Below are positions 15,497 to 25,417 of a DNA stretch of 51,031 nt, piece by piece. A model generated the notes under the pieces. The model ran no database searches and was not told the origin of the DNA. It saw only the letters and a program-made list of their open reading frames with translations. The translations under genes were made by a program, and so were the position numbers. The stretch is from an uncultured Clostridia bacterium. GTDB taxonomy: Bacteria; Bacillota; Clostridia; Oscillospirales; Acutalibacteraceae. The DNA lies in NCBI GenBank assembly GCA_947581635.1, contig CANPVE010000014.1, positions 1 to 51,031 on the forward strand. Reading direction: 5' to 3'. How positions within the stretch are numbered: the stretch's first letter is position 1; each line of letters begins with the position of its first letter.

Positions 15497-18463
15497 TTGG
15501 ATAAATTAAAGTACAAGGTAAGCAAATTGGCCGGTGATATGGGAATGACCGGTAAGGCACTGGTTGAGCTTTTGAAGCAGAAGGGCGACCCAAACAAGAA
15601 ATATGCCACTACAACCACTCTGAGCGGCGACGAGCTTGACATGGCGTATGAAATAATCACCAGGGAATACTCTGTGGAGAGCTTTGACGAGTTTTTGTCT
15701 CAGGCAAAACGCATGGAGGTTTCCAATGTATCTATAGACGACGTCAAGCCTGTGGTAAAGGAGAAAAAGACCGACGAGAAGAAGCCCGTAGAGCAAGAAA
15801 AAGCTCAAGAGTCCAAACCTGCGGTAAAGGCACACGCGGCAAAGCCTGCGGATAAGGTTGAGAAAATTGATAAATCGGAGAAAGGCGAGAAGACTGAGAA
15901 AGCTGATAAAGCCCCAAAGACCGAAAAATCGGCTTCAGTGAAGCCCGTGTCGAAGCAAGCTGCGGCTGCAAAGCCCGCCGAAGACAGGAAGGTAAAAAAA
16001 GAGAAAGCGGAAAAAACGGAGATAAAGGCGACCGAAGCCGAGAAGACCGAAAAAGCGGAGAAAAAAGCCGAAAAGTCCAAGGCTGACAAAGTCGATGCAA
16101 AGCCCGTTTCCGAGGTCAAATCCACCGTTTCTCCTGCGGCACAGCGCGGAGCCGCAGTGGTTATAGGTCAGATACAAATAAAGCCGCAGCAGCGCAGACC
16201 GATGAATGATCGCAAAAAGGACTCGGCAGGCAGCAGGGATAATCGCGAGCGTAAAGTGACATCTCAGGACGACCGCAAACGCGATAAAGTTCAGCAGCAG
16301 TCGTCTCAGGGAAGTGGGGTTTCCGCAGCCAAGATTTCGGTTCAGCCAAAGCCTCAGCAAACGGCGTCAAAACAGTCTACCGTCAAGGTTCCCGTTAAGG
16401 CGGCGACCAATAAGCCCATAGACCCGAAATTCCAACAGCCGCAGAAGCAGAAAAATCCATCTCAGCAGCCAAGGCGCGTTGAACCGCCGACAACCAGAAT
16501 AGTAGACACCCGTACCACAGACCTGAATGCGGATAAATATAATACGCGTTATGAAGACATGGCAGTGGAGAAGCAGGGCGGCCGCCGCAGCGAGAATACC
16601 GTAAATAAACAGAAGCTTCACCAGAAATCTCAGGATTACCGCAAGAAAAAGAGCGGAAAGAAAGAGACCGAGGCAGAGCGTATGCGCCGCATCGAGAAGG
16701 AACGCAAAAGCAAGCCTATCATAATTACGGTGCCGGATGAGATTACAGTCGGTGAGCTTGCTCTCCGTCTTAAGGTTACTGCGTCAGAGGTAATAAAGAA
16801 ACTCATGCTCATGGGTACTATGGTGACAATAAATGACGTTATCGACTTTGACACTGCTTTCCTTGTGGCTGAGGAGTGCCACGCGAAGGTTGAAAGAGAA
16901 GTCGTTGTCACTATAGAGGACAGAATTATAGACGACAGCGAGGATACCGACGATAATCTCGTTCCAAGAAGCCCTGTTGTAGTTGTCATGGGTCATGTTG
17001 ACCACGGCAAAACCTCGCTTCTCGACGCTATCCGTACATCTCATGTAACTGACACTGAAGCGGGCGGTATCACACAGCATATCGGTGCATATAGGGTCCC
17101 TGTCGCTGACAGAGAGATAACATTTCTCGACACGCCCGGCCACGAGGCATTTACCACAATGCGCGCACGCGGCGCTCAAGTGACCGACATAGCTATACTC
17201 GTTGTGGCGGCGGACGACGGTATTATGCCTCAAACGGTTGAAGCTATCAACCATGCAAAGGCAGCCAATGTCCAGATAATCGTCGCCATCAACAAAATGG
17301 ATAAAGCGGGCGCTAACCCGGACGCTATAAAGCAGCAGCTTACCGAATATGATCTTGTTCCGGAGGAATGGGGCGGCGACGTCATGTGCGTTCCCGTGTC
17401 CGCAAAGACCCGCGAGGGCTTGGATGATCTGCTTGAGAGCATTATTCTTGTGGCTGACGTCATGGAGCTTAAAGCCAATCCGGACCGCTCGGCCAAGGGT
17501 ACTGTAATTGAGGCGCGTCTTGATAAAGGCAGGGGACCGGTTGCGACCGTGCTGGTTCAAAACGGCACGCTCCACGTGGGCGACATAATTGTCGCAGGCA
17601 CATCTGTGGGACGTGTCCGTGCAATGCTCAACGATAAGGGTGAGCGTGTGGAAACGGCGGGTCCGTCTTTCCCTGTCGAAATTACAGGTCTGGACGAAGC
17701 TCCTACGGGCGGCGACATATTCGACTCAGTTTCCGACGAGCGCCTCGCGAGAGAGCTTGTGGAGCAGAGAAAGCAGAAGATAAAGGACGAAATCTTCAAG
17801 CAGCGTACACAGGTGACACTTGATAACCTCTTCAGCCAGATGCAGGAGGGCGAGATGAAGGAACTTAAGGTTATCATCAAGGCCGATGTTCAAGGTTCTG
17901 TTGAGGCCGTAAGACAGTCACTTGTCAAGCTGAGCAACGAGGAAGTTCGTGTCAATGTGATTCACGGGGCTGTCGGCGCTGTGAGCGAGTCCGATGTAAT
18001 GCTCGCGGACGCTTCACAAGCTATAATAGTAGGATTCAACGTGCGTCCGGATCCTGTTGCGGAGGAATATGCGAAGCGCCAGGGAGTCGACGTGAGACTT
18101 TACCGCATAATTTACGACTGCATAGAGGAAATTCAGGACGCTATGAAGGGTATGCTGGCTCCAAAGACTCGAGTTATCGAGTTGGGAAAGGCAGAAATCC
18201 GCATGGTTTACAAAATCACAGGCGTGGGCATTGTAGCGGGCAGTTATGTCACTCACGGAAAGATTCAACGCAATGCGGAAGTTCGTGTGGTGCGCGACGG
18301 CATAGTGCTTGCAGAGGATAAGATTGCTTCACTCAAGCGTTTTAAGGACGATCAGAAGGAAGTTGCCGAGGGCTACGAATGCGGCATTACACTGGAGCGT
18401 TACAGCGACATAAAAGAAGGCGATGTTCTTGAAGCCTTTGTCGTGGAAGAATACAGAGACTAA
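15497..18463 (+). CDS. infB: Translation initiation factor IF-2
   Basis: The 988-residue GTPase has its G domain in the middle: GHVDHGKTS near 498-506, DTPGHEAF near 543, NKMD near 598 and SAK near 634. Domains II-IV and the fMet-tRNA-binding C-terminus follow. The first 490 residues begin with an IF2-N motif ([26 protein letters not shown]), then a long Lys/Ala/Glu/Gln-rich low-complexity linker and a second IF2-N motif ([25 protein letters not shown]). The start is TTG at 15497 with GGGGAGGAAT upstream. IF-2 delivers initiator tRNA to the 30S subunit. Confidence 0.98.
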   Translation: MDKLKYKVSKLAGDMGMTGKALVELLKQKGDPNKKYATTTTLSGDELDMAYEIITREYSVESFDEFLSQAKRMEVSNVSIDDVKPVVKEKKTDEKKPVEQEKAQESKPAVKAHAAKPADKVEKIDKSEKGEKTEKADKAPKTEKSASVKPVSKQAAAAKPAEDRKVKKEKAEKTEIKATEAEKTEKAEKKAEKSKADKVDAKPVSEVKSTVSPAAQRGAAVVIGQIQIKPQQRRPMNDRKKDSAGSRDNRERKVTSQDDRKRDKVQQQSSQGSGVSAAKISVQPKPQQTASKQSTVKVPVKAATNKPIDPKFQQPQKQKNPSQQPRRVEPPTTRIVDTRTTDLNADKYNTRYEDMAVEKQGGRRSENTVNKQKLHQKSQDYRKKKSGKKETEAERMRRIEKERKSKPIIITVPDEITVGELALRLKVTASEVIKKLMLMGTMVTINDVIDFDTAFLVAEECHAKVEREVVVTIEDRIIDDSEDTDDNLVPRSPVVVVMGHVDHGKTSLLDAIRTSHVTDTEAGGITQHIGAYRVPVADREITFLDTPGHEAFTTMRARGAQVTDIAILVVAADDGIMPQTVEAINHAKAANVQIIVAINKMDKAGANPDAIKQQLTEYDLVPEEWGGDVMCVPVSAKTREGLDDLLESIILVADVMELKANPDRSAKGTVIEARLDKGRGPVATVLVQNGTLHVGDIIVAGTSVGRVRAMLNDKGERVETAGPSFPVEITGLDEAPTGGDIFDSVSDERLARELVEQRKQKIKDEIFKQRTQVTLDNLFSQMQEGEMKELKVIIKADVQGSVEAVRQSLVKLSNEEVRVNVIHGAVGAVSESDVMLADASQAIIVGFNVRPDPVAEEYAKRQGVDVRLYRIIYDCIEEIQDAMKGMLAPKTRVIELGKAEIRMVYKITGVGIVAGSYVTHGKIQRNAEVRVVRDGIVLAEDKIASLKRFKDDQKEVAEGYECGITLERYSDIKEGDVLEAFVVEEYRD

Positions 18464-18487
18464 AATTTGCAAAGGGGATTTTTACGA

Positions 18488-18859
18488 ATGGCAGGACACA
18501 GAATCAACAGAATCAGCGAGGACATAAAGCGTGAACTGTCTGCTATATTCAGAAAGCTGAAGGATCCCAGAATCAGCAGTATGCTGACTGTGCTCAGGGT
18601 GGAGGTAACAAGCGATCTCTCGTATGCCACCGTACACGTCAGCACAATTGAGGGTGAAGAAAAAACAAAGGAATCGATCAAAGGTCTGAAATCGGCTCAG
18701 GGATATATCAGACACGAACTTGGTTCTTCGCTTAAGCTGCGTCACGTTCCCGAACTGCGGTTTATCGCCGACAACTCGATAGCCTACAGCGCTGAAATAA
18801 ACAAAATTCTCAAGGATCTTCACGTCGATGACGAAGATTTGATCGACGATAAAGATTAA
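18488..18859 (+). CDS. rbfA: Ribosome-binding factor A
   Basis: The 123-residue protein matches RbfA: RINRISEDIKRELSAIFRKLKDPR, LTVLRVEVTSDLSYATVHVS, and LKLRHVPELRFIADNSI with the family KH-like fold. RbfA binds 16S rRNA during late 30S maturation. ATG at 18488 with AAGGGGA at 18473-18479 is preferred over TTG at 18467. It follows infB by 24 bases, as expected for the cluster. Confidence 0.96.
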   Translation: MAGHRINRISEDIKRELSAIFRKLKDPRISSMLTVLRVEVTSDLSYATVHVSTIEGEEKTKESIKGLKSAQGYIRHELGSSLKLRHVPELRFIADNSIAYSAEINKILKDLHVDDEDLIDDKD

Positions 18860-18879
18860 TGAAAGAAAGTAATAAGCAA

Positions 18880-18918
18880 ATTTTGGACTTTTTGGCTCGC
18901 TGTCGAAAAGTCCAAAAT
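18880..18918 (+). repeat. Perfect 13-bp inverted repeat between rbfA and the DHH gene
   Basis: ATTTTGGACTTTT at 18880-18892 pairs with AAAAGTCCAAAAT at 18906-18918 around a 13-base loop. No T run follows on the plus strand and the stem is AT-rich, so it is not a classical terminator. It may adjust read-through or RNA stability between the two halves of the operon. Confidence 0.6.
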
Positions 18919-18965
18919 GCTATATGACCGACGGTGTACAATTGTGATATTTGGAGTGTGCGTTT

Positions 18966-19979
18966 ATGAAGTATTCCGTAAAGAAAAATGCCAAGAATGT
19001 ATTGTCTCAGTGTGGTGTTGATGACAAAAATTATTTAGATAGTGTGATAAAGACCGCGTCCGCACTTCTCGACATGGACGATGTGGAGATAATTTCTCAC
19101 CGCTCTCCCGATGGCGACACTTTGGGTTCTGCCGCCGCGCTCTGCCGCGCGTTGCGTTCACTGGGCAGGCGCGCAAATGTGATTTGTGCAGACCAGATTC
19201 CTGAGAAATATCAATTTATGTTTGATGGTTTGAACAAACAGGAGTTTGATCCTAAGCATTTTGTGTCTGTGGATATAGCTGCCCCGCATCTCATGGGCTG
19301 CCTTGAAGAAAAATATGCCGATAAGATTGAGATTTGTATAGACCATCACATAAAAAATTCTGTTAATGCGGCTGTTAAATTTGTGGACGAGGCTTCTTCC
19401 TCTGTCGGTGAATTGATATGGATTCTGCTCAAGTCAATGGATGTGAGCGTTGACAAGGGCATGGCCGAATGTATATTTGCAGCGATTACCACCGACACCG
19501 GATGCTTCAAATACAGTAATGTCACATTGCGCACCCATATTATTGCAATGGAATTGATGAAATTCGGTATTGATTGTGCCGCCTTAAACTTTAAGTTGAT
19601 AGATGAGGAAACTAAATCAAAGCTGGCGCTTAAAAGTATGGCGCTTTCCACTCTTGAGTATTATTGTCAGGATAAATGCGCAATTATTACGATAACTTCC
19701 GACATGATGAAGGAATCCGGCGCCGCTCCGGAGGATATGGACGGCGTAGCTTCCATTCCGAGAAGTATACGAGGCGTACAGTGCGGCATTACCATGAAGG
19801 AAGATGGAAACGCATGGAAAATCTCCATTCGCTCGGACGAAAGTGTGAATGCAGCGGAGCTTTGCGCCAAATTCGGCGGAGGCGGACACGCAAGGGCTGC
19901 GGGCTGCAAACTGAATGGCAGCTATGACGATGCAAAAAAATCTCTCGTTAAAGCAATTGAGGACATTATAGGAAAATAA
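18966..19979 (+). CDS. nrnA: DHH family phosphoesterase, NrnA-like
   Basis: The 337-residue protein has the DHH/DHHA1 arrangement: SHRSPDGDT (His45, Asp49, Asp51), SVDIA, CIDHH near 125-129, and the C-terminal GGGGHARAAGC loop of DHHA1. NrnA-type enzymes degrade nanoRNA or c-di-NMP-derived dinucleotides and dephosphorylate pAp. ATG at 18966 has GGAG about ten bases upstream; longer in-frame sequence to 18951 includes that site. The gene is commonly found between rbfA and truB in Firmicutes, as here. Confidence 0.92.
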   Translation: MKYSVKKNAKNVLSQCGVDDKNYLDSVIKTASALLDMDDVEIISHRSPDGDTLGSAAALCRALRSLGRRANVICADQIPEKYQFMFDGLNKQEFDPKHFVSVDIAAPHLMGCLEEKYADKIEICIDHHIKNSVNAAVKFVDEASSSVGELIWILLKSMDVSVDKGMAECIFAAITTDTGCFKYSNVTLRTHIIAMELMKFGIDCAALNFKLIDEETKSKLALKSMALSTLEYYCQDKCAIITITSDMMKESGAAPEDMDGVASIPRSIRGVQCGITMKEDGNAWKISIRSDESVNAAELCAKFGGGGHARAAGCKLNGSYDDAKKSLVKAIEDIIGK

Positions 19980-20024
19980 CTATGTGATTTATTTTCATGG
20001 AAAAGTTTGGGGTGTATTAAAAGA

Positions 20025-20978
20025 ATGGGCTGGCAAAACAGCGCGGTGAACGGCGTTTTACTGATTGACAAACCCGCGGATTTTACATCGTTTGACGTGT
20101 GCGCGGTGGTCAGAGGTATGCTGCGCACCAAGAAGGTCGGACATTCCGGAACGCTCGATCCCATGGCGACAGGCGTGCTTCCCATACTGGTGGGATCGGC
20201 TACTAGGGCGTTAGATCTTATTCCGTCGCATGACAAAACATATATCGCGGGATTTAGGCTGGGTGTGCGCACCGACACGCTTGACGTAACGGGGAAGGTC
20301 GTCTGCGAGATCAAAGCCGCGATCGACGGTGAAAGACTCAGTTCGGTGGCAGATGAATTTGTGGGAGACATAATGCAGACGCCGCCTATGTACTCGGCTG
20401 TGTCGGTCAACGGTAAAAAACTCTACGATTTGGCACGTCAGGGCGTCGAGGTGGAAAGACCGAACCGCCCGGTAACGATTTACAGCATAAATGTCGACGA
20501 GTACGATGCCGAAAGCGCGTGCGGCGTTATAACTGTGCGCTGTTCCAAGGGTACCTATATACGCACTCTGATTGACGATATCGGACAAAGACTTGGCTGC
20601 GGCGCGGTGCTTACCTCACTCAGACGAACGGTTGCTTCGGGCATGGATATCAGTCAATGTATGACTTTGGCTCAGGCTCAGGAATACAAAAACGAGGGAA
20701 GTCTTGAATCCAGGCTGCTGCCTGTGGATACGATATTTGAATGTTATCCCGCCCTGTATATTTCGGACAATCAGGCAGTACGCTTTAATAACGGCGCGGC
20801 GCTTGCGTTGGACAGACTTCATCCGCCCATTATAGATGGCAAGAGACAGGAAGCAAAACTCAGCTCAGATATATACAAAGATGAATCACTTTACAGGGTA
20901 TATTCTCACTCGGATAAAAAATTTCTTGGACTTGGTGTGAAAAGAATTGATGAGCTGAGGGTGTGCAAAAGGTTTTAA
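20025..20978 (+). CDS. truB: tRNA pseudouridine(55) synthase TruB
   Basis: The 317-residue protein contains GHSGTLDPMATGVLPILVG, the TruB motif with catalytic Asp45, plus YSAVSVNGKKLYDLAR and CSKGTYIRTLIDDIG. It makes pseudouridine at position 55 of the tRNA T-loop. ATG at 20025 is preferred; a TTG at 20007 overlaps the TTGGGGTG that probably serves as ribosome binding site. The order nrnA-truB-ribF is conserved. Confidence 0.96.
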   Translation: MGWQNSAVNGVLLIDKPADFTSFDVCAVVRGMLRTKKVGHSGTLDPMATGVLPILVGSATRALDLIPSHDKTYIAGFRLGVRTDTLDVTGKVVCEIKAAIDGERLSSVADEFVGDIMQTPPMYSAVSVNGKKLYDLARQGVEVERPNRPVTIYSINVDEYDAESACGVITVRCSKGTYIRTLIDDIGQRLGCGAVLTSLRRTVASGMDISQCMTLAQAQEYKNEGSLESRLLPVDTIFECYPALYISDNQAVRFNNGAALALDRLHPPIIDGKRQEAKLSSDIYKDESLYRVYSHSDKKFLGLGVKRIDELRVCKRF

Positions 20979-21022
20979 CCTTTTACTTTTTATTTTCTTA
21001 ATTTTCCAGAGGACAAATCCAC

Positions 21023-21958
21023 ATGAATATATACAAGGATATTCCCACGTTGAGCGACACGGCGATTGGGCTAGGCTGTTTTGACGGAATTCATCTCGGG
21101 CATAAAGCCGTAATCGACGCCACGGCGGGTGATTCGGGAAGGTTCAAAAATTTAAGCAGAACGGTATTTTCGTTTTCAGACGATGTGATATACAAGAAGA
21201 ATTCGCTCCACATAGCCACTTTTGATGATAAGTGCCGAATACTTGAAAATTTTGGAATAGAAAATTTGATAGTGCCACCATTTGAATCGGTGAGGCAATA
21301 CTCTCCTGAGGCTTTTTTCAGAGATATTCTCATAGACAGACTGGGCGCGAAGCTTATCTCATGCGGCGACAATTACCGCTTCGGAAAAAATGCTTCGGGC
21401 AGTTCAAAAACTATGCGGGAATTTTGTGAAAGCAGTCAAATCGAATGTAAAATAATTCCGCCTGTTACATATGAAAAGGCGATTATATCTTCCTCACGAA
21501 TAAGAAAGTGTCTTTATGATGGCGATGTCCAAGGGGCGGGTGCAATGCTGGGCCGCTTGTTCAGCTACAGTTTCGAGGTGGTGAGCGGCAGACGGTTGGG
21601 CAGAAAGCTGGGCACGCCAACAATAAATCAATACTTTCCCGAAAATTTCCTGATACCTCGCTATGGGGTGTATGCATCAGTCACAGATATACACGGCACA
21701 AAATACCACTCGGTTACAAATATCGGAATTAAGCCCACAGTGGGCTGGCATAGACCGCTGAGCGAAACATGGATTCCCGATTTTTCGGGTGATTTATACG
21801 GACAGTGCATTAGGGTAAGCCTTGTGGCTTTTATGCGCGGCGAATGCAAATTCAATTCTGTAGAGGAATTGAAGGCGGCTATACTCCGAGACGCCGCAAA
21901 TTCAAAGAGCTTAACGGCAGATTATATACGAAATGGGGAACTACCACATGAATTTTGA
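21023..21958 (+). CDS. ribF: Bifunctional riboflavin kinase/FAD synthetase RibF
   Basis: The 311-residue enzyme has the N-terminal nucleotidyltransferase motif GLGCFDGIHLGHKAVI and SSSRIRKCL. The C-terminal riboflavin kinase signature follows: GRRLGRKLGTPTIN, TNIGIKPTV and ETWIPDFSGDLYG. It converts riboflavin to FMN and then to FAD. ATG at 21023 has AGAGGA upstream. Its 3' end overlaps the thioesterase start by 11 bases, so the next two genes are probably co-expressed. No FMN riboswitch is visible in the short upstream gap. Confidence 0.95.
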   Translation: MNIYKDIPTLSDTAIGLGCFDGIHLGHKAVIDATAGDSGRFKNLSRTVFSFSDDVIYKKNSLHIATFDDKCRILENFGIENLIVPPFESVRQYSPEAFFRDILIDRLGAKLISCGDNYRFGKNASGSSKTMREFCESSQIECKIIPPVTYEKAIISSSRIRKCLYDGDVQGAGAMLGRLFSYSFEVVSGRRLGRKLGTPTINQYFPENFLIPRYGVYASVTDIHGTKYHSVTNIGIKPTVGWHRPLSETWIPDFSGDLYGQCIRVSLVAFMRGECKFNSVEELKAAILRDAANSKSLTADYIRNGELPHEF

Positions 21959-22340
21959 GCCTGAAACCTGTACGGTGTCGTGTACAGTTACCGAAGAAAT
22001 GCTGGAAAGCAAGCTGGGTTGCGGAGACACCGACACATATGCAACAGGTATGATGATTTCCCTGATGGAACGGGCAGCCAAGGAACTGGCAGCGAGACAT
22101 ATTCCCGATGGAATGACGACGGTAGGCGTAATGCTCAACACAACCCATGTCGCCCCCACGGTTGTTGGAAGAGAAGTTCGAGCGACAGCAACATTGCTGG
22201 AAAAATCAGATGGGCAGTTTTATTTCGAGATAATTGCAAGCGACAATATGGGAACGATAGGTGAGGCCACTCACCACCGCGTCACCGTTTCACTCGACAA
22301 ATTCAATCAAAAAGCTAAGCGCAGAGGTGGGTTGATGTGA
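21948..22340 (+). CDS. Hotdog-fold thioesterase, FlK-like
   Basis: The 130-residue protein resembles the fluoroacetyl-CoA thioesterase-like hotdog family. Likely catalytic residues are visible: DTYATGMMISLMERAA (Thr and Glu) and NTTHVAPTVVGREV (His), followed by IGEATHHRVTV. The family hydrolyses small acyl-CoA thioesters; the substrate here is unknown. ATG at 21948 lies inside the ribF end with GGGGA upstream. The stop overlaps the GTG of the HAD gene (GTGA), so ribF, this gene and the HAD gene look translationally coupled. Confidence 0.82.
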   Translation: MNFEPETCTVSCTVTEEMLESKLGCGDTDTYATGMMISLMERAAKELAARHIPDGMTTVGVMLNTTHVAPTVVGREVRATATLLEKSDGQFYFEIIASDNMGTIGEATHHRVTVSLDKFNQKAKRRGGLM

Positions 22341-23014
22341 GTAATATAAAATGTGTGATGTTTGATTTGGACGGGACGCTGTTCGATTCGTCCGAAGGCA
22401 TCATGGAATGTTATCGAAAGGGTCTTGAACATTTCGGAATATGTGTAAAAGATGACGATCAACTGCGCAGAGTGATAGGGCCGTCGCTCTACACGAGCTA
22501 CCGCGATTTTTTTGGTTTGAAAGATGAACAGGTAACAGAAGCTGTTAAAATATATCGCAGGCATTACAACAGTGATGGAATATATAAGGTGAGAATGTAT
22601 GACGGGGTAAAAGAATTGTTGGGATTGCTTAAGCGAAATAATTTTATACTTTGTCTTGCCACCTCTAAACCTCAGAAAATGGCGGAAAAAATACTGAATT
22701 TTTCCGATCTTCTCCAGTATTTTGATGTCGTATGCGGCGCAAACCTTGATGGGAGTCGAAGTGAAAAGATCGAATTGATAAATGAAGTATTAAATCGAGT
22801 TCAGGTTACATATAATTATGGAAATTGCATTGATAAAAACAACGTGTTCATGGTGGGCGACAGATTCTATGATATCAAGGGTGCAGTATTGGCGAGAATA
22901 CATTCAATAGGGGTGACGTACGGTTTTGGCAGCAGGGAGGAACTGCTTGACGCGGGCGCGGAATTTATCGCAGATTCCGCTGATGATATTGTCAAAATTG
23001 TGCTGCGACTGTAA
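22337..23014 (+). CDS. HAD superfamily hydrolase, phosphoglycolate phosphatase-like
   Basis: The 225-residue protein has HAD motif I MFDLDGTLFDS, motif II-like ATSKP, and motif IV MVGDRFYDIKGA, with an alpha-helical cap between I and II (FRVYY-type Gph/PgmB subgroup). It should be a small-molecule phosphatase; the substrate cannot be told from sequence. GTG at 22337 overlaps the thioesterase stop, with AGAGGTGGG as ribosome binding site. It is the last gene of the long rimP-led transcription unit. Confidence 0.9.
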   Translation: MSNIKCVMFDLDGTLFDSSEGIMECYRKGLEHFGICVKDDDQLRRVIGPSLYTSYRDFFGLKDEQVTEAVKIYRRHYNSDGIYKVRMYDGVKELLGLLKRNNFILCLATSKPQKMAEKILNFSDLLQYFDVVCGANLDGSRSEKIELINEVLNRVQVTYNYGNCIDKNNVFMVGDRFYDIKGAVLARIHSIGVTYGFGSREELLDAGAEFIADSADDIVKIVLRL

Positions 23015-23056
23015 ATATTTTCAGTGTGAACATATTATTAAAATAACAAAAAGGTC

Positions 23057-23085
23057 TTGAAAAGCAAGAATATTTTGTATACAAT
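23057..23085 (+). promoter_or_regulatory. Sigma-A promoter of ilvB-ilvN
   Basis: TTGAAA (23057-23062), a 17-base spacer and TACAAT (23080-23085), about 50 bases before the ribosome binding site. The leader is too short for a T-box or an attenuator with a Leu/Val/Ile-rich peptide. Confidence 0.7.
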
Positions 23086-23141
23086 TGTAGTTATGTACTT
23101 TGGTACGGGCTATTTATCTTTTTGAAGGAGCTGATATTTAT

Positions 23142-24779
23142 ATGACAGGAGCTCAAATCGTTCTCGAATGCCTCAAAAAAGAGGGTGTTTCTGTTGTATT
23201 CGGATACCCGGGAGCTACAATAGCTCCGTTTTATGATGCGCTAGTCTGCGACGGCACAATAAAGCACGTGTTAGTGCGCCAGGAGCAGAATGCGGGTCAC
23301 GCGGCCAGCGGATATTCCCGAGCGTCGGGTGAAGTGGGCGTTTGCTGCACCACATCGGGACCGGGCGCGACAAATCTCATCACCGCGCTCGCAACAGCCT
23401 ACATGGATTCGATCCCCATGGTTGCCTTGACAGGGCAGGTTCGCTCGGATCTTCTCGGACGCGACGTGTTCCAAGAGGCAGATATCACAGGCGCCTGCGA
23501 ACCTTTTACCAAGCACAGCTACCTTGCCACCGACACTCAAGAGCTTCCCACTATAATTAAGGAGGCGTTCCACATAGCCGCGACGGGACGTCCCGGTCCT
23601 GTGCTTATCGACTTGCCGCAGGATACGTTGGAGCGCGAATTTAAGGGTGAATTCGTCTATCCCGACAGCGTTGACATTATTGGCTATAAGCCACGCACTG
23701 CAGGACATTCCTTGCAGATAAAGCGCGCGATTGAGGCTATCTCCAAGGCGGAATGTCCTGTTATATGCGCGGGCGGCGGCGTTGTCTCCGCCAAATCGCG
23801 CAGAGAACTGTTGAAGTTTGCCGAGAAGCTCGACATTCCCGTCGTGTCTACGCTCATGGGCGTGGGCATGATGCCCACGGAGCACCCGTTATATATGGGA
23901 ATGCTCGGCACACATGGCATATATTCGGCCAATTACGCCATACACCACGCCGATCTCGTTATACTTTGCGGCGCACGGGTGGGGGACAGGGCTATGTCGA
24001 AGCCCGATCAGATAGCGAAAAAGGCCACTATAATCCATATAGATATAGACCCCGCCGAGATTGGCAAAAATATGAAAGCTGATATTCCGATAGTGGGCGA
24101 TATCAGGAATGTATTGAAAAACTTAATTGAAAAAACCGATGAGCTTAAGCATGAGGCGTGGGTGAACGATCTAAGGAAGAGAAAGGCCGACCATACGCCT
24201 GTATTCACGAGCATTAAGGGACAGGTCGATCCCCGCAATTTCATGCGCACGCTGTCCGAGATAGTCAGCAGGCACAGCAAGGCGATTCTCGTTGCCGACG
24301 TGGGCGAGAATCAGATTTGGTCAGCCAACAATTTTGCATTCCGCGGTGGGCGTTTTCTCACATCAGGCGGTCTCGGGACAATGGGATATTCGCTTGGCGC
24401 CGCCATGGGCGCTAAGATTGCCAAGCCGGCGCGTCAGGTTATAGCGGTGTGTGGCGACGGTTCGTTCCAGATGATGATGTGTGAGCTTGCCACGCTCAAG
24501 CAGCACGATGTCGCGGTCAAAGTGGTAATCATGGAAAACAATCGTCTGGGCATGGTGCGTGAGCTTCAGGACAAGCTCTACGGCGGCAGATATTCGGGCG
24601 TAATGCTCGACGGTTCGCCGGACTTTGTCAAGCTGGTGCAGGCGTACGGCATACCGGCGGAGGCTGTTGGAGACGACGATGAGGTCGAAGGCGCAATTGA
24701 AAGAATGCTAAAAAGCAGTGAGCCTTATGTGCTGGTCTGCAAGGTGGCGGCGGATATCCCGTCGCGCCAGGAAGATTGA
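23142..24779 (+). CDS. ilvB: Acetolactate synthase large subunit
   Basis: The 545-residue ThDP enzyme has RQEQNAGHAASGYSR with catalytic Glu48, TSGPGATN, the central GTHGIYSANYA domain, and the ThDP motif GDGSFQMMMCE...MENN. It condenses pyruvate (or pyruvate and 2-ketobutyrate) in the first common step of branched-chain amino acid synthesis. ATG at 23142 has GAAGGAG upstream; the longer frame from 23100 has no site. It is paired with ilvN 17 bases downstream. Confidence 0.96.
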   Translation: MTGAQIVLECLKKEGVSVVFGYPGATIAPFYDALVCDGTIKHVLVRQEQNAGHAASGYSRASGEVGVCCTTSGPGATNLITALATAYMDSIPMVALTGQVRSDLLGRDVFQEADITGACEPFTKHSYLATDTQELPTIIKEAFHIAATGRPGPVLIDLPQDTLEREFKGEFVYPDSVDIIGYKPRTAGHSLQIKRAIEAISKAECPVICAGGGVVSAKSRRELLKFAEKLDIPVVSTLMGVGMMPTEHPLYMGMLGTHGIYSANYAIHHADLVILCGARVGDRAMSKPDQIAKKATIIHIDIDPAEIGKNMKADIPIVGDIRNVLKNLIEKTDELKHEAWVNDLRKRKADHTPVFTSIKGQVDPRNFMRTLSEIVSRHSKAILVADVGENQIWSANNFAFRGGRFLTSGGLGTMGYSLGAAMGAKIAKPARQVIAVCGDGSFQMMMCELATLKQHDVAVKVVIMENNRLGMVRELQDKLYGGRYSGVMLDGSPDFVKLVQAYGIPAEAVGDDDEVEGAIERMLKSSEPYVLVCKVAADIPSRQED

Positions 24780-24796
24780 GAGGTGGCGCTTTAATT

Positions 24797-25288
24797 ATGA
24801 GATATACAATAACGGTTTTGGTTCAGAATCATTATGGCGTTCTTTCCAAGGTTTCAGGGCTTATAGCTCGCCGCGGATTTAATATCGAATCCCTTGCGGT
24901 GGGCGTCACCGAAAATCCGGACATATCCAGAATGACAATAGTAGTTGACTGCGATGAGAACGGCGTTGAGCAGGTGGAAAAACAGCTCAACAAGCTCATT
25001 CCCACCATCAAAGTCCGAGTGCTGAAGGAAGGGGCGTACATAGCGCGTGAGTTGACTATGGTTAAGGTGTCTTGCAACGCAAAGCAGCGAGCCGAGATGA
25101 TGAATCTGGCGGATATCATGCACGCGCGGATTATAGATGTAACCGCAACCTCGCTCACGCTGGAGTTGACGGATACTACGGCGAGGACGGAGACTTTTAT
25201 CTCGCTGCTCAGGCCGTTCGGAATAAAGGAACTTGTACGTACGGGTATAAGCGCCATTGAACTGGGCGTAAATACCACAAAGAAGTAG
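24797..25288 (+). CDS. ilvN: Acetolactate synthase small (regulatory) subunit
   Basis: The 163-residue protein has an N-terminal ACT domain (YTITVLVQNHYGVLSKVSGLIARRGFNIESLAVG) and the C-terminal ALS_ss domain (AELMTVKVSC-like stretch, ...ELVRTGISAIELG). It supports activity and gives valine feedback control of IlvB. ATG at 24797 follows GAGAGGTGG, which overlaps the ilvB stop. A strong terminator follows the gene. Confidence 0.95.
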   Translation: MRYTITVLVQNHYGVLSKVSGLIARRGFNIESLAVGVTENPDISRMTIVVDCDENGVEQVEKQLNKLIPTIKVRVLKEGAYIARELTMVKVSCNAKQRAEMMNLADIMHARIIDVTATSLTLELTDTTARTETFISLLRPFGIKELVRTGISAIELGVNTTKK

Positions 25289-25309
25289 AATTATATAAAG
25301 AAATACAGA

Positions 25310-25349
25310 AAAATGCCGCATATGTATAATGCAACATATGCGGCATTTT
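25310..25349. terminator. Bidirectional terminator between ilvN and the lipid kinase
   Basis: A 16-bp perfect stem AAAATGCCGCATATGT / ACATATGCGGCATTTT surrounds an eight-base loop. T runs at the end of each arm allow it to stop transcription from both convergent sides. Confidence 0.88.
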
Positions 25350-25417
25350 CAATCTGCCAATTTATTCCCATAGATTTTAATATGCGCTCCCAAGCCGGCT
25401 TTGTTGTAAGTGAAAAA

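Noticed and set aside
20979..21022. FMN riboswitch before ribF
   Set aside because: Only 44 bases separate truB and ribF, far too short for the FMN aptamer.
23015..23141. T-box or leader-peptide attenuator before ilvB
   Set aside because: The leader after the promoter is about 55 bases, too short, with no Leu/Val/Ile codon run, T-box bulge or terminator.
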